From assembly GCA_009911185.1 (NCBI GenBank), contig QXWW01000003.1:62001-126000 (forward strand): a DNA stretch of 64,000 bases, written 5' to 3'. Positions 9,312 through 17,039 of the stretch are shown piece after piece; position 1 is the stretch's first letter, and each line of letters begins with the position of its first letter. The notes below the pieces were generated by a model. The model made no database searches. It saw nothing but the letters and a program-made list of their open reading frames with translations, and was not told the origin of the DNA. This DNA comes from Lachnospiraceae bacterium (GTDB lineage: Bacteria > Bacillota > Clostridia > Lachnospirales > Lachnospiraceae). Made by a program: the position numbers and the translations under genes.

Positions 9312-9370
9312 TAGAAAAAAAGAAAAAGACGCCGGGAAATGACAATGTATCAATCATCATTCCCCAGCGC
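9312..9370 (-). terminator. Terminator after response-regulator relic
   Basis: On the minus strand GCGCTGGGGAATGA pairs imperfectly with TCATTTCCCGGCGTC (9328-9370) and a long T-rich tract follows. It sits right after the relic stop codon at 9371, showing that the relic was once a normal transcription unit end. Confidence 0.7.
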
Positions 9371-9530
9371 TTATTTGCTGAATTTGTAGCCGGCACCTAA
9401 CACGGTTTTTAGGTAGGTCGGATTCCTGCCGTCCGGCTCTATCTTTTACCCCGGGTTACATATCACGTTGGCAATGTTTGAATGCAGCTATCGCTTTTCC
9501 TGTTCCAGACGGTTTCAGATATCTGTGCCT
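9371..9530 (-). pseudogene. OmpR-type response regulator C-terminal relic
   Basis: Minus-strand fragments in different frames read ISETVW, NIANVIC and KIEPDGRNPTYLKTVLGAGY followed by KFSK and stop. This is the end of a winged-helix output domain. There is a frameshift after the SC residues and an in-frame stop before KIEPD. The receiver domain is missing. It is similar to the broken regulator at 48.7-49.0 kb (NVANVIC, TCIKTVLGIGYKF). Confidence 0.75.
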
Positions 9531-9713
9531 ATCATGCGTTGATAGCGGCGCAGCATTTAATAGTTTTGCAGAGTCCATTGAAAGTATGCATGATGTTCTT
9601 TGTATGTTTCTGTATAAGTACTCCTATTTCCTCTGATACCAAAAAGAGATTAACAAGTACGTTTCAGCCTTATTTTATTTCGTTTTCTTTCAATGTCCGG
9701 CAACAGTCATTTA

Positions 9714-10475
9714 TTAAATAAAAAGTTCACATTGCTTTCTGTTTTGACATGCTTTTTTCATTGCAGCAGAAGCCGCAAACAACACTACTTTATTTATTTC
9801 TCTTGCGTTTTGAGGACAATTTGATATACACCGCATACATGAAATGCATTTGCTTTTGTCTACAATTTTACTATTTGAAACATCTATTGCACCAACGGGA
9901 CACTGTTTAGCACAAAGCCCGCACTGATTGCAGTTTTTACCGCTTTGTGGAACTATTTTGCTGCCCATTTCTTTTTTATAAGGGCGGTTGCCCGGCATAT
10001 GGAGTTCGGTGAAAGCACCGTTTAAGAGTTTCTTTTGTATTTTTTCTGCATAATTTTTTAAGACACGTTTGTCCTCTGCATCTGGTCTGCCTGCTGCATA
10101 TTGGCGCATAATGGAATGTTCTGCAACTGCCGCAACTGCGGCTATTACTTTAAAACCGGCCCTAATTACTATATCATTCAATTCAACTAAAGTATCTTCA
10201 TACGCGCGATTTCCATAAACACATACAAGAACAGCTTTTGCTCCATTTCCGCGCAGATTTAATATTCTTCTTGTAGCGGTTGCAGGAACTCTTCCGCCAT
10301 AAGAAGGGACTGCAACCAAAACAGTATCTTCTGTTGTGAAAGAACATCGCTCCCTCTCATATTTCGTGTCGCTGACATCAACGGTGTTCCAGTTTTCCGT
10401 CCATGATGAAATAAGCATTTCAGAAACCTTGCGTGTCCCACCTGTTGGACTAAAAATCACTTGTGTGTATGCCAT
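9714..10475 (-). CDS. Flavodoxin-ferredoxin fusion (EFR1-type)
   Basis: A 253-residue cytoplasmic redox protein. The N-terminal 150 residues form a flavodoxin-like FMN domain, with the phosphate loop SPTGGTRK and PSYGGRVP. The C-terminus has two 4Fe-4S motifs, CNQCGLCAKQCPVG and CISCMRCISNCPQN. Such fusions move electrons between ferredoxin pools and unknown partners. Start ATG 10475 follows AAAGGAGGG. It is divergent from an Rrf2 regulator and has a consensus sigma-A promoter flanked by repeats, so iron-sulfur- or redox-responsive control is likely. Confidence 0.85.
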   Translation of the reverse strand: MAYTQVIFSPTGGTRKVSEMLISSWTENWNTVDVSDTKYERERCSFTTEDTVLVAVPSYGGRVPATATRRILNLRGNGAKAVLVCVYGNRAYEDTLVELNDIVIRAGFKVIAAVAAVAEHSIMRQYAAGRPDAEDKRVLKNYAEKIQKKLLNGAFTELHMPGNRPYKKEMGSKIVPQSGKNCNQCGLCAKQCPVGAIDVSNSKIVDKSKCISCMRCISNCPQNAREINKVVLFAASAAMKKACQNRKQCELFI

Positions 10476-10503
10476 TTGTAACCCTCCTTTATGTAATTTT
10501 AAA

Positions 10504-10561
10504 TTTTACACCTTTAAAATTATACTCCAAGCAATATGTAATGTCAAGATTTACACCTTTA
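10504..10561 (-). promoter_or_regulatory. Consensus promoter of the EFR1 gene with flanking repeats
   Basis: Minus strand: TTGACA (10542-10547), 17 bases, TATAAT (10519-10524), a perfect vegetative promoter. A 12-base repeat TAAAGGTGTAAA lies on both sides, at 10504-10516 and 10549-10561, 45 bases apart. The outer copy also overlaps the likely -35 region of the divergent Rrf2 gene, whose extended -10 is TG-T-TAAAAT (10578-10586). The arrangement suggests a regulator, probably Rrf2, binding both copies. Confidence 0.65.
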
Positions 10562-10608
10562 TTTTTTCTTTGTCTGGTGTTAAAATGATAAAAAAGGGGG
10601 TTGTCTAT

Positions 10609-11046
10609 ATGCAAATTAGCAAACGGTGTTCTGTTGCAATTCACTGTCTGATATGTATTCATGAATTTAGTGGGTTAAGTAAAGTAACTAGCAAGCAGCT
10701 TGCTTTGTCAACAGGCTGCAACCCAGTGATTATCCGTAATATTATGAGTGCTTTAAAAAAATCAGGTATTATTACTATAAAGCCCGGAACTGGGGGCGCA
10801 ACATTATGCAAAAACCCTAAACAAATCAGCCTGCTACAGATTTGTTCCTGTGTAGAACCTGATTTTTTGGGAAAGCTCGTTGGGGAACATACTTCTGCTT
10901 CTAAGTTATGTCCTGTTGGCAGGAACATCCACATGGTATTGGAAAAACCATATCAAAAAATTCGTGACGATATGGCAGACAGTATGTCAAATATTACTTT
11001 AGCTGAAATTCTCGAAAATTATCAAACTGTAATTGCAAATCAATAA
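10609..11046 (+). CDS. Rrf2 family transcriptional regulator
   Basis: 145 residues. The start at ATG 10609 has AAAAAGGGGG upstream; longer frames are not needed. The winged-helix N-terminus (ISKRCSVAIHCLICIHEF, then LALSTGCNPVIIRNIMSALK) matches Rrf2 proteins. Single cysteines occur at about 7, 12, 15, 86 and 88 (LLQICSCVE), with another in KLCPVG near residue 104. This is not the exact IscR cluster pattern, so the signal could be an iron-sulfur cluster or thiol oxidation. It likely controls itself and the divergent flavodoxin-ferredoxin gene. Confidence 0.85.
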   Translation: MQISKRCSVAIHCLICIHEFSGLSKVTSKQLALSTGCNPVIIRNIMSALKKSGIITIKPGTGGATLCKNPKQISLLQICSCVEPDFLGKLVGEHTSASKLCPVGRNIHMVLEKPYQKIRDDMADSMSNITLAEILENYQTVIANQ

Positions 11047-11067
11047 AATTAAGCTTTTAATAATCTC

Positions 11068-11332
11068 CTGTTGTATTAAGAGTACGGAAAGACGAAAAAG
11101 AGAGGGAAACAGTGCGACATGATAAAGCTGAACGTAGACAGTATCTTGCGCCTTGTTCCGGGTTGTTTCCGGGCTGGATTTTCATCAGCGGCAGCAGTCC
11201 TTTCAGCGGATTATGTGCCTGGACGCTGAAAAAATTGTCCTTGTGAGTTTCCTGCAGATCAAGGGCTATCCCGTTTATGTCCTGCTGGATTAGGTAGCGG
11301 CAAAAGCTGTCATCGTCAATATGGGCGGTGAT
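11068..11332 (-). pseudogene. Unrecognised coding relic near right end of element 1
   Basis: The minus strand holds an 88-codon open frame without a good start codon. The upstream part has clear protein-like composition (HIDDDSFCRYLIQQDINGIA, then SVQAHNPLKGLLPLMKIQPG); the downstream part is low quality. A stop codon stands immediately upstream. I do not recognise the family. It may be a piece of a larger mobile-element protein left after deletion. Confidence 0.4.
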
Positions 11333-11375
11333 TTATTATTCTGTATTTATTCTTTAGCATGTTATATATCTATAT

Positions 11376-11534
11376 TTATTGTGTTAATTTTCCCGGTGTT
11401 GGAAATTCCAATGTTGGATTAACCGGTGCAGGGTTTTCCGTGATTGTATAATCGCTGATTTTTTTACTCTGAATACATGCGTAATAGACTTGTCCTTTCT
11501 TTTGGCATGAAAGAATAAAAACACGGGTTTGAGG
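11376..11534 (-). pseudogene. Second unrecognised coding relic of element 1
   Basis: The minus-strand frame reads RVFILSCQKKGQVYYACIQS and later ENPAPVNPTLEFPTPGKLTQ, then stop at 11376. The composition is that of a real protein, but there is no start codon or ribosome site, and a stop lies directly upstream at 11535-11537. It probably belongs with the neighbouring relic at 11068-11332. No family recognised. Confidence 0.4.
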
Positions 11535-11585
11535 TTAAGTGCGTATGTGCCTTACGGATTGTATTTTATATGTTCTGATTTACTG

Positions 11586-11630
11586 CAATCTTCCCGGTTT
11601 GCTTCGCCAAACCGCTGGAAATGTACGACT
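11586..11630 (-). other. attachment site att-1b, right end of element 1
   Basis: Core GAAG (minus strand) at 11602-11605. Toward higher coordinates the sequence is cotJC (CATTTCCAGCGGTTTGGC); toward lower coordinates it is element sequence CAAACCGGGAAGATTG, the second arm of the imperfect attP palindrome. The current reading frame leaves cotJC here and stops at 11552. Confidence 0.8.
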
Positions 11631-11944
11631 TCGCGTTCCCGCAGGTAACGGATTGGGTCGGCGACTTCCGGGTCTTTTACTAGACGCAAGATATTCTCAT
11701 AAGTGCTGCGCGCCTTTTGTTCTGCAGCCATATCTTCCATCAAATCTGTAATAGGATCGCCCTTTGACTGAAATTCACAGGCATTGAAAGGGATTCCACC
11801 GGCAGCCTGAGGCCAGAGAGCTAAAGTATGATCTACATAATATTTGTCAAACCCAGATGCTTTAATTTCCTCCGGGGATAAATTCTTTGTAAGCTGATAG
11901 ATGATGGTACAGACGATTTCCATGTGCGCCAGCTCTTCTGTACC
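11602..11944 (-). pseudogene. cotJC: cotJC middle fragment (codons 62-174)
   Basis: The minus strand encodes GTEELAHMEIVCTIIYQLT through LREREVVHFQRFG, the core of a CotJC-type manganese catalase, including EEL-HME and the AAEQKARSTYENI helix that supply metal ligands. Both ends coincide with recombination cores, GGTA at 11941-11944 and GAAG at 11602-11605. The 339 coding bases fit between the N-terminal piece (51505-51687) and the C-terminal piece (7062-7145) without gain or loss of a codon. Flanking frame sequence (SHRIMLVPKYGNW upstream) belongs to element 2. Confidence 0.92.
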
Positions 11945-11970
11945 CAGAGAAGCATCGGTAATGTTCCAGT
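11935..11970. other. attachment site att-2a, left end of element 2
   Basis: Core TACC (plus strand) at 11941-11944. The element arm to its right reads CAGAGAAGC, six bases, AATGTTCC (to 11967). The arm at the other end of element 2 (51480-51504) is GGAACATT, six bases, GCTTCTCT, its exact inverted counterpart over both 8-base blocks. Confidence 0.88.
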
Positions 11971-12172
11971 TACCGTATTTGGGGACGAGCATGATACGGT
12001 GGGATTTTTGGTACATAGCTTTTCGACTTCTGAAAGAATAAAGAAGTATAATGAAAATATGGATGCGGGGGATGTCGAAAAGCCGTATTCTGTCGAGGGC
12101 TGCGGCACTTCAAGAAAAATAAATCTTTATGTAACAGCCAATGAAGATGTATATTTCAAATATGAAATTTGA
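11968..12172 (+). pseudogene. C-terminal coding relic at left end of element 2
   Basis: An open frame ends with SFSTSERIKKYNENMDAGDV, later RKINLYVTANEDVYFKYEI, then a stop and a strong terminator. It has no plausible start before it runs into the attachment site and cotJC antisense. In a circular form of element 2 this frame would continue without a stop from the right end of the element (51.36-51.50 kb). I do not recognise the protein. Confidence 0.4.
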
Positions 12173-12173
12173 G

Positions 12174-12215
12174 AAAATCAGCTTGTCTGGAATGTTTGGA
12201 CAAGCTGATTTTTCT
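12174..12215 (+). terminator. Rho-independent terminator
   Basis: AAATCAGCTTGTC pairs with GACAAGCTGATTT around a 10-base loop and is followed by TTCT. It lies two bases after the stop of the coding relic that ends at 12172. Confidence 0.8.
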
Positions 12216-12351
12216 ATACTAAACCACCCACTTATTGATTTTAAAAGTGTTCGTTTTACTATTGTTGACTTTGCCCAGGAAAGTGGATATAATTATAGTA
12301 AAATACTCACTTGATGATTAGATTTGAGGTTGATTAAGTAGAGGTGGTAAG

Positions 12352-12960
12352 ATGCTTCATGAGAATGATTTAAAAAATGTGAGAAAGCTGTTTAATCGAC
12401 ATCACTATATAATGACCACTGCTGAATTGTTGGAAGCAAAGTTGTATTATGCGGATATCAAGCAGCTCTTGGATGAGGGGCTGATTGAGAGGATTAAAAG
12501 AGGATGCTATCACTGGACTCAGGATTGCGGAGAAAGCGAAGTTGTAATGATTAACCATTTGTTTCCTGATGCGGTGCTTTGTATGGAAACAGCACTATTC
12601 TATTATGGATATAGTGATAGAAATCCTGCTGAATGGAATTTTGCCATTGATAGAAATGTTTCTAGGCAAAGAACTAAAATTGATTATCCGTTTATAAAAG
12701 CATATCGTGTCGAGTCAAAACTGGTTACATTGGGCGAAACGGAGGGACGGATTGATTTTCAGAAGGTACGCATCTACGACCGTGACCGCACTATATGTGA
12801 TGTGTTGCGGAATATGAATAAGATGGATAAAGAAATTTTTAATAAAGCAATACAGGGTTATGTGAAAGATACGAAGAAAAATATACCGAATCTTATGGAA
12901 TATGCAAAAATATTGCGTGTGCAAAGGCGTGTAAAAGATTTGATTGGAGTGTGGTTGTGA
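12352..12960 (+). CDS. abiEi: AbiEi-type antitoxin / transcriptional repressor
   Basis: 202 residues. The N-terminal winged helix (LLEAKLYYADIKQLLDEGL, then IERIKRGCYHW) is typical of AbiEi antitoxins, and the C-terminal AbiEi domain contains IYDRDRTICDVLRN. In type IV toxin-antitoxin systems AbiEi represses the operon and counters the AbiEii nucleotidyltransferase. Start at ATG 12352 after GAGGTGG. The stop overlaps the AbiEii start in TGATG, so expression is coupled. Phage abortive infection is the known role of the family; activity here is untested. Confidence 0.85.
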   Translation: MLHENDLKNVRKLFNRHHYIMTTAELLEAKLYYADIKQLLDEGLIERIKRGCYHWTQDCGESEVVMINHLFPDAVLCMETALFYYGYSDRNPAEWNFAIDRNVSRQRTKIDYPFIKAYRVESKLVTLGETEGRIDFQKVRIYDRDRTICDVLRNMNKMDKEIFNKAIQGYVKDTKKNIPNLMEYAKILRVQRRVKDLIGVWL

Positions 12961-13907
12961 TGGCTGATATTGCAGCATCTGTTTTGGCAAAGCTTAAGAA
13001 TAAAGCGAAAGCATCTGATATCAGTTATCAGCAGTGTCTTCAGCTTTTTATGCAAGAGGAATTTTTGAGGAAACTTTCAAAGTCTGGATATGAGGATACT
13101 CTTATTCTCAAGGGAGGGCTGTTTATCTATACACTTACCAACTTTGAAAGTCGGGCAACGATTGATGTGGATTTTCTGCTTCGCAGTGTTTCCAATTCAT
13201 TGGATGAGGTAAAATCCCTTATTATAAAAATTCTTGCTACACCTACGGGAAATGATTATATTGAGATGACAGCTAAAGGGTTTGAGGAAATTTCACCGCA
13301 GAGGAAATATCATGGCATCAGTACTCAGATTATCGGAAAAATTAAAAATGTTCGTGTGCCGTTCAATGTGGACATAGGAGTAGGGGATGTGATTGTTCCA
13401 CGTGCTGAGGAACGGATAATTCATACGCAACTTCCTGATTTTGAAGAACCTATTATTATGACGTATTCTCTTGAAAGCACAATTGCTGAAAAGTTTGATG
13501 CTATTTTGCAGCGGTTTGAGTTGACAGGAAGGATGAAAGATTTTTATGATATTTATTATTTAGCAAGGACGTTTGATTTTGATGGGATGAGATTGCAGAC
13601 AGCGATTGCTAGAACATTGGAACGACGAGGGACGCCTTACGACAAAGATAGTTTCAAACGCATTCTTACACTTGCCGAGGATGAGGATATGCAGAAGCGG
13701 TGGAGATATTTTTTGAAAAATATTAAGGATGATAAGTTGGAGTTTTCGGTGGTTATTGAAGAAATACAGAGATTTCTTGAGCCGGTGTTTGAGGCGGTTG
13801 TGAATGATGAAGAATGGTTTGCTTCGTGGGAAAATATATATCAGACATGGTTAAATTTATGTGATAATTTTAGTACAATTGGAGGAAATGATTGTGTTAG
13901 GAAATGA
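12960..13907 (+). CDS. abiEii: AbiEii nucleotidyltransferase toxin
   Basis: 315 residues from ATG 12960. The domain has the DNA polymerase beta-like signature: LILKGGLFIYTLT followed by TIDVDFLL, where the D-x-D pair binds the metal. Later come ESTIAEKFDAILQ and MKDFYDIYYL, hallmarks of the AbiEii family. Members transfer nucleotides to tRNA or other targets and stop growth. All visible catalytic residues are present. The C-terminus ends just beyond the start of the next gene, so the three genes appear to form one operon. Confidence 0.87.
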   Translation: MADIAASVLAKLKNKAKASDISYQQCLQLFMQEEFLRKLSKSGYEDTLILKGGLFIYTLTNFESRATIDVDFLLRSVSNSLDEVKSLIIKILATPTGNDYIEMTAKGFEEISPQRKYHGISTQIIGKIKNVRVPFNVDIGVGDVIVPRAEERIIHTQLPDFEEPIIMTYSLESTIAEKFDAILQRFELTGRMKDFYDIYYLARTFDFDGMRLQTAIARTLERRGTPYDKDSFKRILTLAEDEDMQKRWRYFLKNIKDDKLEFSVVIEEIQRFLEPVFEAVVNDEEWFASWENIYQTWLNLCDNFSTIGGNDCVRK

Positions 13908-14610
13908 AGAAATAAAAAAAGTAATTACTGATAAAGAAATAGAACTTACCGTTTCTTTTGGATTTAAAGATGGTATGCCCACACAATATGAAACAGAACA
14001 GGACTTATTATCTACCCAATTAAAAGATAATTTGTACTCTGATAGATTAAAACTGACAATGGGACCGATTGTAAAAGTATTAAATCAGAAATTGGTTAAG
14101 TCTAAATTTAGATTTAAAGCAACCCGTGATTGCTGCGATTTAAGAAAATCTAATAATAAGTATACTATTAATCCAGGAGAATCGATTGTTATTTTAACTA
14201 ATGAAAGAATTAAGTTAAATGGAAAATATGCATGTTTAATTGTTCCAAGAATTTCTATGTCCGATGTGGGAATTGTAGTAACTACAGCTTATGTTGATCC
14301 TTATTATAATGGAGTGATGCGATTGCATTTATCGAATTTGTCAGATAAGTCTTATGAATTAACATTTCTTGAAACTATAGCTCAATGTTTTTTCTTTGAA
14401 TTGCCTGATTATGTGCCAGAAAAGTTTGAAGAAGAGTTTTCAATGAAAAGTGTGTTTTTTGGACAGACGTGGAATGGAATTCTTAATAGTGATAGGAATC
14501 CGTTTCCTACAAAAAAAGAATCTGCGAATGTGGATAGACTATCAAACATAAAATATCAAATAAATATATTAATTAGGTTCTATTGTAAAAAAACATTCTC
14601 TTATTTATAA
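13888..14610 (+). CDS. dUTPase/dCTP deaminase-fold protein, possibly truncated
   Basis: About 240 residues. The region around residues 100-175 has the trimeric dUTPase/DCD core: VPRISMSDVGIVVTTAYVDP, then YYNGVMRLHLSNLS and TIAQCFFFEL. In dCTP deaminases a catalytic glutamate follows at the G-x-x-x-L-E position; here the residue is histidine (RLHL), so deamination is doubtful. Start is ATG 13888 or GTG 13894, the latter better spaced from GGAGG. The last ten residues run into a deletion junction with a chemoreceptor relic, so the natural C-terminus is probably lost. The position after AbiE suggests nucleotide-based phage defence; inference. Confidence 0.6.
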   Translation: MIVLGNEEIKKVITDKEIELTVSFGFKDGMPTQYETEQDLLSTQLKDNLYSDRLKLTMGPIVKVLNQKLVKSKFRFKATRDCCDLRKSNNKYTINPGESIVILTNERIKLNGKYACLIVPRISMSDVGIVVTTAYVDPYYNGVMRLHLSNLSDKSYELTFLETIAQCFFFELPDYVPEKFEEEFSMKSVFFGQTWNGILNSDRNPFPTKKESANVDRLSNIKYQINILIRFYCKKTFSYL

Positions 14611-14612
14611 GC

Positions 14613-14786
14613 GAGATCTTGGCTGTGGTACAGAATAACTCCCTTGCCGCGGAAAAAAGCGCGTCTGTTTCTAAAGAACTGTCTCAACAGGCACAGGTGT
14701 TGAGCAACCTGATTCGTCGCTTTCACATTACATCAGCAGAGAGCGGCGTAACAGCGCCAAACTGCTTTGTGCATAAAATTAAATAG
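14613..14786 (+). pseudogene. Methyl-accepting chemotaxis protein C-terminal relic
   Basis: 58 codons encode EILAVVQNNSLAAEKSASVS, then KELSQQAQVLSNLIRRFHI, the end of an MCP signalling domain. Everything upstream is missing; the join lies between the deaminase-fold gene and 14613. The stop at 14784 is followed by a terminator at 14799-14837. Confidence 0.8.
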
Positions 14787-14798
14787 TGTATATGCCGA

Positions 14799-14837
14799 AG
14801 GACATTTATCTTTTGTTTAGATGGATGTCCTCTTTTT
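14799..14837 (+). terminator. Terminator after chemoreceptor relic
   Basis: AGGACAT (14799-14805) pairs with ATGTCCT (14825-14831), extended by inner bases, and is followed by CTTTTT. Confidence 0.65.
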
Positions 14838-14959
14838 ATACTCATTTTTAAGGGGGAACCAATGGTTTTATCGTAAGCGATTAAATTTCAGGCATTGGTA
14901 GAAAAATATCCGGCTACTTTCCAGTAACCGGAGTATTTTGACAATTCACATATGATTGG

Positions 14960-15409
14960 TTATTGCTTTGAGCTTGCAACCCGGCGTTCAATTTTAGATC
15001 TCACATTCTCATTCCATGGTGCCAGAACTTCTAATTCCTTATCACTCATACTATCATTTGGCATTTTTTCAAGAAGACAGGTTAGATAGTGATAGACGTT
15101 TACGCCATTTGCTTTTGCCATCTCCACCATTGTATATACAATGGCACTGGACTGGGCACCATTTGGCGTATCGCAAAACAGCCAATTTTTGCGCCCGACT
15201 GTAAACGGACGGATTGCATTTTCACTGGGATTATTCGAAAAGCTGCATCTTCCGTCCTCTAAATACGTTGTAAGACAGGGGCGGCGGTTTTGGATATAAG
15301 TTACTGCCTTATCCATTCTGGAGCCTCTGACCGGAGTTTGTTTATCAAGCCACGACAAAAAGCTGTAGTGGTCAAGCTTTTTTGTAACACTTGTGGCTAA
15401 AAATATCAA
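14960..15409 (-). pseudogene. IS66 transposase C-terminal fragment
   Basis: 149 codons carry the IS66 TnpC end: SNNPSENAIRPFTVGRKNWL, FCDTPNGAQSSAIVY and KANGVNVYHYL. The N-terminal zinc-finger and most of the DDE domain are absent. The open frame begins in foreign sequence beside the IS3 fragment. It is a truncated, non-autonomous remnant. Confidence 0.85.
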
Positions 15410-15416
15410 TTTTCTT

Positions 15417-15755
15417 TTATGATGCTATACGTGCCTGATAAGGCGTCCGATACGCATTAAAACTATGGGGACGCACATGGTTATAGTTGGCATAGGCAAA
15501 TTCTTCCACCCTCCGGTAAAGCGCTTCCTCTGTCTGGAATTCATACAGATTGGTACATTCGTTTTTTAGTGTATTGAAATACCTCTCCATCGGTGCATTG
15601 TCATATGGGCATCCAGCTTTGCTCATGCTTTCTGTTACACGGACAGATTCGCAATACCATTTTTGGTTCACTTTATCCGCAGCAAACTCCTGCTTCAGTC
15701 TGTTTTCAAATATCCTGTGCGGCTTTCTGTATTTATAATTCGGCTTTGTAAATCC
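15417..15755 (-). pseudogene. IS3-family transposase fragment with internal deletion
   Basis: The minus-strand frame encodes PSGFTKPNYKYRKP and RLKQEFAADKVNQKWY, then jumps to VRVTESMSKAGCPYDNAPME and RYFNTLKNECTNLYEF, ending in NHVRPHSFNAYRTPYQAR. The join removes the first catalytic aspartates of the IS3 OrfB DDE domain, so it is dead. At 15755 it abuts an IS630 fragment on the other strand. Confidence 0.85.
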
Positions 15756-16397
15756 CGAAGGCTGGCGCGGAATTTGTCGCGGCCATGGAGGACGTCCTTG
15801 AAGTGTACCAGAGGCCATATGACCCGCTACGCCCGGTTGTCTGCATTGATGAAACAAATAAACAGCTTATCAAAGAAGAACGCATTCCCTGTGGGCCGGG
15901 AAGCCCTGAAAAAGTGGATTCCATATATGTCCACAATGGTGTTGCAGATGTGCTCATGATTTCAGAGCCGCTTGCGGGCCGGCGTGAAACAGTTGTGACA
16001 GAAACGCGGAATGCCATTGATTTTGCACGGATACTGAAATATACGTCTGATACCCTGTACCCAAGGGCAGAAAAGATCGTCCTTGTCACAGACAATCTCA
16101 ATATCCATACAACAGCTTCGTTATATAAGGCATTCCTGCCGGAAGAAGCCCGTAGGCTGGCAGGGCGGTTTGAATGGCATTACACCCCAAAACATGGGAG
16201 TTGGCTGAACATGGCGGAAATTGAAATTGGCATTATGAGCCGCACTCGCAAAACCACTGTCAGATTGGGAAAATTTTAAAGAGCCGGTCCGCATCTGGAC
16301 AGTTAAGAGGAATGCTGAAAACAGAAAAATAAACTGGCAGTTTACAGCTGCTGATGCAAGAATAAAATTAGCCAAGTTATACCCAACAGTATTCTAA
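15755..16397 (+). pseudogene. IS630-family transposase fragment, frameshifted
   Basis: The frame begins PKAGAEFVAAMEDVLEVYQR and contains the DDE motifs VCIDETNKQL, VTDNLNIHT and HYTPKHGSWLNMAEIE. The N-terminal HTH half is missing. A frameshift near 16248 (after GIMSR) interrupts it; the rest continues in another frame as PLSDWENFKEPVRIW to KLAKLYPTVF and stops at 16397. Confidence 0.85.
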
Positions 16398-16454
16398 AAA
16401 CTGTTCAGATGGAGTTATTATTCGTTTAGTAAGGGATACCGGATTGATCCTGCC

Positions 16455-16855
16455 CTGTTATTGATTGGAGAAACGAAAGAGGAGATTGATTTTCAACAAG
16501 TCTGTATTTACGACCGTGACCATATCATTTGTGACGTATTGCGGAATATGGGCCGCATGGATAAAGAAGTTTTTAATAAGGCAATCCAAGGATCTGTAAA
16601 AGATGCAAAAAAGAATATACTGGATCTTATGTAATATGCGAAAGCCTTGCGTGTGCAAATGGGGTAAAAGATTTGATTGGAGTGTGGTTGTAATGGCAGA
16701 TCAGGCGGTATCCGTTCTGGCAAAATTAAAAATAAAGCAAAGACTTCTGGAATCAGTTATCAACAGTGCCTGCAGCTTTTTATGCAGGAGGAATTTTTGC
16801 GGAAACTTTCAAAATCCGGGTATGAGGATAATCTCGTGCTGAAAGGCGGTTTGTG
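16455..16855 (+). pseudogene. Second, degraded AbiEi-AbiEii copy
   Basis: The 3' part of an abiEi gene (IYDRDHIICDVLRNMGRMDK) is followed by in-frame stops, then the 5' part of an abiEii gene from ATG 16693, frameshifted after VLAKLK, continuing as SYQQCLQLFMQEEFLRKL and NLVLKGGL before a stop. Both resemble the intact pair at 12352-13907 closely but not identically, so this is a diverged paralogue or earlier island rather than a fresh duplication. It has no functional product. Confidence 0.85.
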
Positions 16856-17039
16856 ACCACAGCACCATACAAAAAATGGACAGACTTCATTCAAATGGTT
16901 ATACTATAAATAGAACCAATAAATCAAAAGAAAATCATTACATAATTACATATCTAATTCTTATCAAGAAAGTTTAAGTTCTGTAGGCACAAGATTTTTT
17001 ACAGACTCTTCTGCTTTCACATTCCCACTGCAAGATTAC

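Larger units (their letters stand above)
7142..11604. mobile_element. Element 1: 4.46-kb serine-recombinase insertion in cotJC
   Basis: Bounded by GAAG cores 4,460 bp apart. Precise removal joins cotJC codons 174 and 175 in frame. It contains, on the minus strand, the serine recombinase beside one end, a 54-aa ORF, a response-regulator relic and a flavodoxin/ferredoxin gene; on the plus strand an Rrf2 regulator; and unrecognised coding relics near the other end. There is no conjugation or phage structural gene. The site, size and recombinase position resemble a small integrative element or a skin-like intervening element. Confidence 0.8.

Noticed and set aside
11552-12016. An independent, shorter manganese catalase gene
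   Set aside because: The open frame has foreign residues at both ends (SHRIMLVPKYGNW and NREDCSKSEHIKYNP), both borders are recombination cores, and it fits the missing codons 62-174 exactly.
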